From Branchiostoma floridae (taxonomy: Eukaryota; Chordata; Leptocardii; Amphioxiformes; Branchiostomatidae), in assembly GCF_000003815.2 (NCBI RefSeq), contig NC_049990.1, positions 10,204,601 to 10,268,600 on the forward strand: 64,000 nucleotides of DNA, in the 5' to 3' direction. Shown one piece after another: positions 50,486-61,083 of this stretch (within the stretch, counting starts at the first letter, position 1; each line of letters opens with the position of its first letter). A program made the translations under genes and the position numbers. The notes under the pieces are model-generated. The model saw only the letters and a list, made by a program, of their open reading frames with translations. It did no database searches and was not told where the DNA came from.

Positions 50486-53226
50486 GTAAACCAAGTCTTT
50501 GTTTGATGCTATTTCTAGGGGTCCTCTTGTAGCGTGTTCGGTTTGTTGTTCGTGGCTCATTCCTGGGATATCTAATATCCAGGGACAAACATTATTGTAT
50601 CCCAATCCCCTGTTTTATAAATACTCACACCATAAGTGGCAATTATCTGATTATTTCTCAGACTTATGTCACGATGACAGCAAACTCCATTTCGCACATT
50701 TCAGTATGTTCCTAATACCCCTAATACACACAAGTAACTTAGGTCTTAGAATCATTTTTCAATGCAGATTTCAAGGTTTTCATAATCTTCATGCTTGTCT
50801 CCAATGTGTTTTTGATTGGACCTCCTTTCAATGACATTTGGTGGATTGTATATCACTAATGATAAGGTTGGGAAATAGCTGATGGGTACTGTCTTCACAA
50901 GTTGACACTGGGGACCCAGATTGGAATGTAGGCCCTGTGTCTACAAACTTCCCTCCTACCCTTGAACTGAACTGGGACTTAAACTCTATTTCTGTACCAG
51001 AAAAACATGAATTTTAAACAAGTGTTCTCCTATTTTGAATTCTCAAGTTTCTCCTGACATTGCTTCTGTATTTGTGTGGATGGGATTTGGAAGCTGTTTA
51101 TATTGCACCAAGGTTACAAACACTGTCAGCCATTTTTAGGTGGCAAAGGGGAATGGGGAAATTCCAAAGCAAGTCACTGGAAGAAACAACTGGGGAGAGG
51201 ATGGCCTAAGGGATAGAAGAGAACTATCTGTCATCTGACATCGGCCAGGAACTTATTTGATACAAACTTGACTGTGATGTTCATGTACTTGTGTATAACC
51301 TTCCTAAAGCTTAAAGGATATATACTTAGTTACTATCTTTGAAGGTACAATCTTAAAGCTACAATTAAACAAGAAGACGGTGCTAATTGTAGATTGTACA
51401 ACTTTGTTAAGATAAAAACTATGTTTGTGTCATTTTAAGGGCATTTGAAAATGTGTGAATTGCAGGTTTGACATAGGTGACCTCATTTCATTCTAAAGTA
51501 GCTGTAAGATAGTAATTTACTGTGCCCATAGTCAAAAGTCAGCCATAAACTCTCCACTTTGTTGAGGACCATGGAAGTGCTTGGTATTTGATGTGTGCAA
51601 GTATGGATATAACTGTAGGCTATAGCTTCATCATATTGTTTGACATCTTGCTCCCTCTCACCTTTCAACTTCTTCATTTGTATGAAAGCAATCCTGAGTA
51701 AGTCACTTATAAATTTGCTGGTCTGCTGAGGAACATGAAAGTGCATCAGAAGTGTTTCAGCAGACCAGAGCTGGCAGGGAGGGGAGAGGCCGTGAACTCA
51801 GCCCCCAAATGTTCACAAAGTAGCAAACTTGTAGTGACAAGAAACAGATCTTTCCACACACTCATGCAGTATCGCTGTAAGGAAGCTATAGCTAGCCTGG
51901 ATGTCAGGCTGTTTCCAGGGACTACTGGCCTACATCTCCAAGGAAATTTTACACAGGCCCCGTAAATTAGATCCTTTTTCTGTGTCAAGATTTCTTTGAG
52001 GGCATGTTGTCTCTGAAGCAGAAGAGCTAGACTGTATTTGTGTGTAGTCCTCGGAAACAGACTGGCATTCAGGCTAAAACTAGGAACAGTTAATTCTCAG
52101 GATACCAGTACATTAGTAGTACTAGTAGTCTGGTTATTTTACTTCAATGAGTCAATCAGTAAAGATGATAATGATTCTTTCTTGAATGTGTTCTTTTAAA
52201 GATTTTAGTAATAAAACAGGAAGAATTGTTTGATAGAACTGTTCCTCTTCAGAGGTTTTAATAGATTTTGTGTCCAGTTAATTACTGGAAAGGATGATTG
52301 TTTACATGTTTATTTCGGTTTGTTTTGAGAAATAACATCAGTTCTTTGTACTGTGATTGCAAAGAAAAAGGAAAAACATTGCTGACACTAAAGCTAAGTG
52401 TTTATAAGTGTGTTATTACCTGTTCTCTTTATTGAATAACATAGAAGTACTAAGAACAGTCAACTGGTGTGTGAATAAGATGACATCATGTTCTAGCCAT
52501 GCAGTTGGTTTAAGATAAGATGAAGAGGAGAGAAAATCTGTAGTCCATTTGAGCTCTTGTTTATTTTTGTCTCTCCTCCTGTGTAAGGGGGAGGGGGGCA
52601 AGTGGGTGGTGCTATCTTCACAGTTCATCACCCAGATGGTCTGATCAGTTTTGAATCTACTCTCTAATTAGCAAGATAAACAAGCATTCAAGCAAGGTAA
52701 ATCCCCTTACTTAGCACCATTTAACAAGCTCCATGAGCCATGTAATGTAAACTGCCTCTCTAAAGTCAAACTATATCAATTTTGTACAAATGTTTTTTTC
52801 TCTATAAATATAATTATTTTTAAGTTTGCATTCTCAGCAAAATACAACCATTGATTGAAGATTCTCAGAATGTGCTAACTGGAAAGTAGATCCAAGTGCA
52901 TGAAATATACTTCTGTTCATGACATTGTAGCTGTCTTACTCTTAGCTATGTGAAAAAGATACAAATTTGGTACTTTTCAGGCTGAAATAGTAAATGAAAA
53001 CCAGACAGGTCTGCCAGAAATAGAGCATGAAATTGTATTATGTTGGAACTAACCTGCTGTCAGCAAAGGTATGTTATTTTCTTCAATCTGGCTTTTATTA
53101 CTTTGTAACTTCAAAGGTCCTTGAATCATGGACTGATGGATAATGTCCTCTTGAATTCTTCAGACACTACAATGAAAGGAATATAATCATTGGCTCTGAG
53201 AAGTCATGCAGATATTCTTGTACCAC
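50486..53226 (+). other. Probable intron, no exon seen
   Basis: AT-rich with a small hairpin at about 51718-51771 (CTGGTCTGCTGA against TCAGCAGACCAG). No convincing coding exon was found. Confidence 0.35.
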
Positions 53227-53235
53227 TGTTTCAGT

Positions 53236-53348
53236 TAGCCTGGTATCCAGCTGTAATATAGCTCCCGAGTCTCTTCTCTCCTCTTCGCAATAATTGCGAA
53301 GAGGAGAAAAGAGACTCGGGAGCTATATTACGACTGGATACCAGGCTA
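53236..53348. mobile_element. Near-perfect hairpin MITE with 9-bp target duplication
   Basis: The element begins TAGCCTGGTATCCAG and ends CTGGATACCAGGCTA; the two 54-bp arms are complementary along almost their full length and meet in AATT. It is flanked by TGTTTCAGT on both sides (53227-53235 and 53349-53357). A 9-bp duplication points to Mutator-like transposition. The near-lack of arm divergence indicates a young insertion. Confidence 0.92.
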
Positions 53349-53390
53349 TGTTTCAGTGTCATGGTTTGAATTCTGGAGAAGAGTAATTGC

Positions 53391-53468
53391 CATAGCCTGG
53401 GTGCCCCATCCAATTTCTATTGGGACTCCTTGCACTCGCTGTCCTAAAACAATTGTTCCCAGACTATG
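53391..53468. repeat. Second, diverged inverted-repeat element beside the hairpin
   Basis: CATAGCCTGGGTGCC at the left and TTCCCAGACTATG at the right are imperfectly inverted. The TAGCCTGG end is shared with the element at 53236, which suggests one family. Confidence 0.45.
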
Positions 53469-53707
53469 ATTAGCCTAGCTATTTCTGAAAGCTTATGTTT
53501 TAAAAACTTTGTGAAATGGCAATAAACAACAAGCAGATTATTTAGTCTGGATCTTGAATGATAAGGAAAGCAATTGTACATCACAAAGTGCCCCTGTTCC
53601 ACATTACCTCCTTTTAGATAAATCATTATGTCCTTGTGAATAAACCAATTATTCCTGATCCCAATTTAGTGTTCTCATTAAGTTTGTTTATTGGTAGCCT
53701 TAAAAAT

Positions 53708-54604
53708 GTAACATGCATTGGCATAATACCGGTCATAAGCCTTATACCGGTCGTTTAAAAATAGTGGAACTTAAAGAGATCTACACATGCAACAATAGTT
53801 ATTTCTGAGGTATGCACACTTCAGACATCTAGGTGTCCAATACATAATTTACAAAGCATCAATAACAATGCATTCGAAGACAACAAGGCCAAAAGTTTTC
53901 AGGTCATTTTCGGGGCAGGCGAGCTCGTCGTGGGACAAACACACTGTCACGTTCATCGCCAGATTTGTAGATAATAATCACATGTGCTCACGGCACAAGA
54001 CCAGCATGATTCAACAGCAATCTTGAATTTCTTTTGGTGACCTACAACTCGTGTAAAAGTGTGAGGAACCGTTGCATAATAGCCCGGATCTACGGCTGAA
54101 TGGGTCAAATTGAACGTACGCCGCCATTTTCCCGCCATTTTTAATGCTACGGCCAGCAGTAAAGTTTTACGTCATAGCGGTTGTGACGGACCAAAATTAG
54201 ATGAAAATTCTTGTCAGTATACGCCCATTTTCTCATGACTTTTTGTATGCTCATGCAGATTTTTGTTTTGTGCAACTACTAACAGGAAAGAAAGGAACAA
54301 CAGAGGATGAATAAAGGTACATAGCGGCAGTTAATTGTGCCGTGTTTCGTTCGACCGGTATAGTGCACCCCCTTCCAACCACGCGCCCGTTCTCCATGCA
54401 ATTCCGCGGTGTGTTCCAATTACGATATTATGTTTTTAGCAGGACCAGAGAGACAAAATAATTTACACAGAAGAAGTGGCAAAGGTACTGTAAGCTGTAA
54501 CAGCAACATGTAACTGGAGAAAATGATGCATTGATCATTTGCCAAATTAGCATTGCTTGAGAAATTGCAGTAAACCGACCGGTATTATGCCAATGGATGT
54601 TACA
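53708..54604. mobile_element. 897-bp element with 28-bp terminal inverted repeats
   Basis: The first 28 bases (TGTAACATGCATTGGCATAA, then TACCGGTC) match the inverted last 28 with one mismatch. Additional TACCGGTCG dyads lie just inside both ends (53745-53753 and near 54352-54361). The body has no transposase frame. A duplication could not be identified with certainty, so the superfamily stays open. Confidence 0.75.
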
Positions 54605-57600
54605 CAGACCATACAATAATTTACAGCAAAAACAAACTTCTTTCTAACCCACTTTATCATATTACCATCAGTGTGATGTGCCTGTGCTCTGTCTGAGATA
54701 TCTATAATGGGATATCAAGGTATTGTCAGAAAGATTTAAAGGTTCATGTGGCACTACTGTACCTCTTTGCTAGCAGGCCACATGCAAACTGAAAGTTATG
54801 GTGCAGAATGAGCTTTCAATATATCCACAAAACTTGTAGTAAGGTGGAAAAGACAGCTTGACTAAAAAAATTAAGATAAACTTTGAATGCATGTTATTCA
54901 ACCGTATCTTCACTTTCAGACTTTAAACACTGTTGGGTAACATTTTCTTGTAAATTTTACAGTTCAAATAGTATGACATACTAGTCTTTGAATCACATTA
55001 AAAGTTTCACATTTGCTGGTGGTGGTCCTCAGTAATGATTAAGCAGGTCTAGACCAATAATGAGTTGTCCTGATGACTAAAGCCAATAAGAATTGGGTCC
55101 TGTGAAGTATCTTTCAGCAGGGACCACCGTCCCTCAGCATACACACTTGTCCTGTTACCCTCTGTAACTTCTCACTAGACAGAGGTGGTGTGCTCAGCCT
55201 CAGTAGTTTCTGTAGGAGTGAAATATCAGCCCCAGTCAGTCAGGAACCATTTAAGGCCAATGTTCCCCAGGGCGGAAGTGTGAAACCTGCACAGGGGCAG
55301 CACATAGAGTGGGCATTGTCTGGGACCTGACCTTACCTGGGGGGTTCAGACCACCAGAGTAATAGCTTTAGACAGACAGAGAAAATTTGTGGTGAAGTTC
55401 AGTACAAAATCTACCTATTATAGTATTTAGCAAGAAACTTAATATTTGTTTTGAACTATGTACCAAGGAGACCTCATTCCGATAGATGACAAATGGTGCA
55501 TTCCATCTTTTAGGGGAGTTAGAGTCAAATCACAGTATTCATGACGACTGTCAATTTAGAATGTAGTTTGCATTTTACTAAACAAAAAATACCTTTCTGA
55601 ATATAGAAAGAAATTTCATCGCTGATTTTGCAGGATATACTGAAAAAAATGTATATAGCAAAAGATTGCAATTTGTTTCCAATTTCACTTGTAATTTAAT
55701 TAAGCTAAACTTGGTTCCCTAGTGACCTTTTCTCATAATAGTCTTAAGGTTTTAGTTTGAACCAAATGAATTGATCTTTAAAAGTTGTTATTCTCCTTAA
55801 GTACTATACAGGTGTGGTTCGTATATCTAAATGTGATTCTGGAAGGAATGCTCTGACTGAAGACAAAATGTTTCCTTTAAGTTTCAGGCATAGGTACTGG
55901 AGTTTTTCTAGTGACTGTTAATTGTTTGATCCTATCAAAGGGTCATTCAAAGTTAGATGAGGTCGAGGCTTGCCTCTGGAAATTCCGTAATAGATCTGCT
56001 TAACCTTGAAATAAGGGTTCAATCTCGTCTAGGTCAGTAATTACCTTTGGTACTTGATTTCAAGATAATTAGGGTAGAAACACCAGATACAAATCTCATT
56101 AAATGTTCAAACATAAGCTGGCACAGACCTTGTCAAGTACTAACTTTCTTTGCTGAAAAGCAACCTACTGACTGTGTAAAATGGTGTTTATGGGTTCTAG
56201 TCATTTGATATGTAGCATAGGATTCTTGATCCAATCATTTTCTTACTCAGAAAAATCTAACTTCAGATTTTGGAGCATACATTTGTACACCAGACTCAAA
56301 TCTTTAGCTTGCTGAAGATATGCGGCAGAAGTCAGCCAAGTGATGATTATTCAATAGAGGAGTCTGTAGGCTGTCAACAATTGATTGATTACTGATATTT
56401 TTGGCTGTAGAGGAGTCTGGAGTCTAGTAGAGACTACTGTAAATGCTTTTTCCTTTGCGTTGGTTTTGTTTTGCGGTAGGTTGGAACTGGAGGTTTTACT
56501 TTTACTTACTTAGAAGTGTTTAAAGTTTGCAGTGTTTTAGTGGCGTTCTAATTTCACAGGAAGAGTTTGCAACTGAAAACCATGATTAAAACCATCACAA
56601 GTATTTCACAATTTGCAGTATTTCAAGCTGTTCTCAATGTCTGTTATAGATGGTTTATGTTGTAACACTGTAAACTGGACCCCCTCCCAACCATGTTGAT
56701 TGGTGGTAAGCTTGTCGGTTGCCACACTGCCCCAGGGCTTGCCCCATGTGGGTTGTAGGTGAACTTGAACTAAACACAAAGTGAGCAGAACACCAGCTAA
56801 TAAATCTTCCTCTAACGGCTTTGACCTTGCCAGCACTGGAGAAGGGTAACATCAGGATCTGATTTGTACGTCTTTGATGTCTAAGATGGAATTGTATTCC
56901 CATGTGAGTGCTTTCATATTTAAGGTACAGTTGATTAGAAGATTCAATCACTAAAGTTCGGATGCATTTTGAGGGTTAAATCTGGCTTCGAACAAAACAG
57001 AACTTCTTGTGGCAAAAGAAAAGATAACACTATTTGAGGAGGGTTAGCGTGCCCCTTTTTCGTAAGGCGTGGGTAGCCTCTTTTGATTTAATGTAATTTG
57101 TACTGACCTGACCACATTTTGTACAGTTGCCTTCTTTGATTTAATCTTGATACATAGCAGGTTCTTTCACACACACACATTAGCAATGTACAATTTGCGA
57201 CAACTTTGAGAAAAGCTGGTTGCATGGGTGGCCAGTTGCTCTCCTCTAAGTCTTGTGAGGGGGACCGTATAGGTACAACAGACAGTCCATCCTTGTAAGC
57301 TTTAGTCCACTTCCAATAGTCGATACCCTGCCAGCTTTGGAAGCAGACTAAAGCTAATAAGACGGCACGCCAGACTATCAATACACATTACGTGTAAATA
57401 CTGTACATATAACGTAGAGCATGGTTCATAGCTACATGTTTATAGGTCAGGCTCCATTATCATCGTCATGCCAAGAAACTGTCTATCCTTGCCAAGGTTA
57501 AGTCCTTGTAGCGTGTGTAAGCCAGTACTGTAGCAAGGAGCCAAGTTGATACCCATGTACCACGTATCTACACGATCACATGCTCCCAGACTGTTAACAG

Positions 57601-57655
57601 CAGCGACCCCTCAGCAACTTGTAATGATCATGTCAGCAGTATCCTTAAACCATTT
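54605..57655 (+). other. Probable intron, no exon seen
   Basis: AT-rich; no recognised coding exon or RNA gene on either strand. Confidence 0.35.
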
Positions 57656-59424
57656 GTCACAGTCAGCGTTCCCGCCAGGTTCTTGAAAGTATGCGTCCAA
57701 ATATTTCTGAGGGGGGTATTGAGCGCCGGAGGCGCGAGACGAGCGCCGCAGGCGCTCGCATTCTAGGGGGGTCCGGGGGCATGCTCCCCCGGGAAAATTT
57801 GGATTTTCAAACCCTCTAAAACACAATTTCCCGCAATTTGAGAGGAAAATCATGCGCTTGAGATTGGATGTCGGCTGCCTCTTTTACTCCCGTAATTCAG
57901 TAATCGACAACCGCCCTCTCTCAAAAAATACACTATAGCACGGGGAATCAGCCGTCAGTGATCTGGCCCGGGTATAATTTCTCCAGACACGAAAATTTTT
58001 GGAATTTTTATGCTTCGCAACAGGGCTCTAGCCAGTTCGTCAGCCCATGGAAAAATTTTGCCAATTTCTTCCGTCATTGAATAAAAAAATGTCGACCTCG
58101 TGCGATCGATGTTGCACCCTCCCTCATCAAATAGTTTTCCGAGACGATAAAATAACGACGACATCACACTCACGAATCGGTGGGGTTTTACAAGGCCGTG
58201 CCGTCATTTTCCACGAGCGTGCGTTTGTTTCCTGCGACCTCAGGTAACCCCGTTTTCGGCGTGAAATCTTTGGCTGGATTTATTTTTAAATAGACCAAGA
58301 ACGTTTTACATTACTCGAAGGAGGACGATCTGTTGCCTCTTTGGCAGTGATCAGTGCCGGGGTAGCCTTGAACTAGTAGCCAGAAAGACGTTCCAACGTG
58401 CTGGGCGCTGCGATCGACGGTCCGTCTTGGGAGGGGGGCGTGCTGCGCCATGTGCCACGGAGGCCAACGCCAGTGCACAGCCGACTCGATCGACGCTTGA
58501 CAACAATATTGCGGCCCCTTTTCTGCCACAAATTTTGTCTTTTTGAAACAAAAGAAATTTTGGAAATAAGAAATAAAGTGTATAGTTTTGGATTCTTCAC
58601 TTATTTACCGCGCACCGCTTGGATAAATGGGGAAACTTTAATAGTAAATTGTTAGCAGCTAGGGAAGGAACTTACTTGCCAGACGACACGGGCGCCTACC
58701 AATATCACGTGCGCTAATACTCGGTAACTTTTGTATTTTCTCCGGTGACCAATGACAGAGTACATCATTACATTTATCAAACGCTGATTGGTTATTAAGA
58801 TGATTGGATTTGGACCTGGTGGCCAATCTAGACTGCTTGGCGCCGGCGGCCTGTTGTCAAAGAAACCGACTGCCAATCAACTGCCCACAGCGGGAGAACT
58901 TTTGTTGAGATGTGCAACACTCGCGCAGAACAGTTTGTTTGTTCAATACTAGTATTAACCACAAATCTTTAACAAATACATGAAAATGAGGACAAGTAAG
59001 TATCATGTTAAAATCAGAATATAAAATCTGCATAAGATTTCTTCCAGTGTTACAGAATGCTGGTTGTCAGATGTAACGTTATTTCACGGACTACAAATAA
59101 TTATATTGCGCAACGGACAGCTCAGACTGGCGGTGGCTGGGTGTGTCGCACATGGGTCCGCTAGTTGTAAAACGTGCCGCGCTCCGTCCCATGGGATGAC
59201 CGGAAAGTGAACAATTTGAAGTATAAATTGTAAAGGTAGGATTCCTTCTTATAAAGACAGATTTTTAAAAAGATTCCAGATACATTTTGTACACTGGTGG
59301 TACAGGTCAGCCTTTCTTGCAGATTTTTTTATGGACGCATTCAGCCGAGCTGGGTGCGTCTTTCCAGAAAAAAATGCGTCCAAAGACGTAAAGACGTATG
59401 CCTGGCGGGAACGCAGGTCACAGT
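57656..59424. mobile_element. Second hAT-like element, ~1.75 kb
   Basis: The ends are CAGCGTTCCCGCCAGG and CCTGGCGGGAACGCAG, inverted with one mismatch, and GTCACAGT flanks both sides (57656-57663 and 59417-59424), an 8-bp duplication. The ends start CA(G/-)CG as in many hAT elements. Inside are a GC-rich palindromic stretch (GGAGGCGCGAGACGAGCGCC; GGGGGCATGCTCCCCC) and the ACCCTCTAAAACACAATTTC phrase shared with 8.7 and 47-48 kb. A minus-strand frame at 57955-58173 might be a transposase remnant but is not recognised. Confidence 0.8.
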
Positions 59425-59514
59425 CTATATTGGTGCATAGTCATAACCCCCTTGTATAAATATTGGTCCTCTTGTCCTGGGTGATAGATCGCCCCATGTG
59501 GTCCCCTTTCAAAA

Positions 59515-59635
59515 TACTGTAAATGCATTTAATTTCGCGGGGATTTAATTTCGCGGTAGCGGCAAAATGGACATTTCGCGGTGGATTTAATTTCGCGGTA
59601 GTGCCATCCCGCGAAATTCAATGCATTTTCAGCAC
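59515..59635. repeat. MITE with TTTCGCGG repeats, copy 1
   Basis: TACTGTAAATGCATTTAATT at the left and TGCATTTTCAG at the right are inverted ends. The interior repeats ATTTAATTTCGCGGT, followed by an inverted CCGCGAAATT. Confidence 0.65.
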
Positions 59636-60011
59636 TGCACTGTAGTCACGAACTGCCGTGTAAAACCCGGCGCCTCTACAAACCGCCAGTCGGAAAACAC
59701 TTGCTGGTTACCCGGTAAGGGTCCTATACAGACGGATAGAACCGTTTCCATGCTTTTGACTTGTTCTTGCGTGAGCCACTGTTACTGATCTAATCGTATC
59801 TACCCCCTCTCAATACGTAATAGTATACAGTAGTACGACCTTTGTATCATGGTGAACATACTGTACAGTACTGTAATACAGTTGGTCGTATGAAAAAATT
59901 ACGTGTGTCTTCACCGTAGTAAGTATGTCAAACATTTCATTATACAGTGACAAAGACAGTAGTAGTATGTACATGGAGTGGAAAAGGGGCACCTTAGGCG
60001 GCGCCAGCAGA

Positions 60012-60105
60012 CGAAATATTCGCGGTGGATTTAATTTCGCGGTGAAGCGGCCACCGCGAAAACCGCGAATATTAATCCACCGCGAATATTTCTGCATTTA
60101 CAGTA
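60012..60105. repeat. MITE with TTTCGCGG repeats, copy 2
   Basis: GAAATATTCGCGGTGGATT folds onto AATCCACCGCGAATATTTC, with GCGGCCACCGCG at the centre. The right end TGCATTTACAGTA is the inverted copy of the left end of copy 1, so both belong to one family. Confidence 0.65.
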
Positions 60106-61036
60106 CCCTGCATCAAGGAACTAGGGCATATCATTGCATGACTTGTGCTATATTTATGTACATGGTACAGTATGGTATCAATTTATGATGTCTGGGATTC
60201 CTAACGTCTGGGGAGATTGACTGCAATTTTATGGGAAATGACAACATGATTTGTGCATGTAATTTTCTATAAGGTACATCTATAGAATGATATGACTGTA
60301 TAGTATTATGGTTGTGTGTTTGAACTAAAGAATAAAAAGTCAAGAAATTGAGAATTATTGTCAACTACACCACAAATATAAGTCTTACATTGTGCCTCAA
60401 TGTATTCCATTCATAAGTTCCCATCGGATGGTTTTCAAGTCTGTGTATCTAAAACGAAGCTTGACAGAAATTAGTAGAAAGTATTTATTTATTCATTTTT
60501 CAATTGGTGAATATTATGCAGATGTCAGTGTCACCCAATATTCATCTGAAACCTTGATCCAGTCACGATTGACCTTGCATACTCTCTGCTTTATATATAA
60601 ACAGGCCCTGCAGGCTTAAGTAAATACTGATGACAAAATCTGCTCTCCCTCACAAATGCCAAATTTCACAGAACTTTTTTTTAAAGCTGTATTTCTACAG
60701 ACATTCTAAAGATATCTGTCAGTAGTTCAGTTCTTCGATTCGATAAGTCTGTGTGACTGTACACCAAAGCTATCAGTTACCCACAATGTAAGGCACCATT
60801 CTCTATTCTGAAGGGTGCCCTGACCTTTTAACCTCTGAGGGTCAAGGTTCACCATTTAGCACATGACATACCCACATAGCAGCAGTTGACCCTAACCCAG
60901 GGTGGAAACAGTAGTGGTCTGTAAGGTGGTAATTAGCCTTAGGACACCTTTTTTTGGCTCAGAATTATCACTGTATGGGAATCTACACTGAAAAAGAAAT
61001 AAATCCATTATTGAAAAGGTTGATATCTAAGTTTAT

Positions 61037-61083
61037 CATTCATTCATTCATTCATCCAGACAGACAGACAGACAGACAGACAA
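61037..61083. repeat. CATT / CAGA compound microsatellite
   Basis: Five CATT/CATC units are followed directly by six CAGA units. Confidence 0.9.

Noticed and set aside
57955-58173. Minus-strand 72-aa frame inside the second hAT-like element
   Set aside because: It could be a transposase remnant, but no motif was recognised, so it is not listed as a gene.
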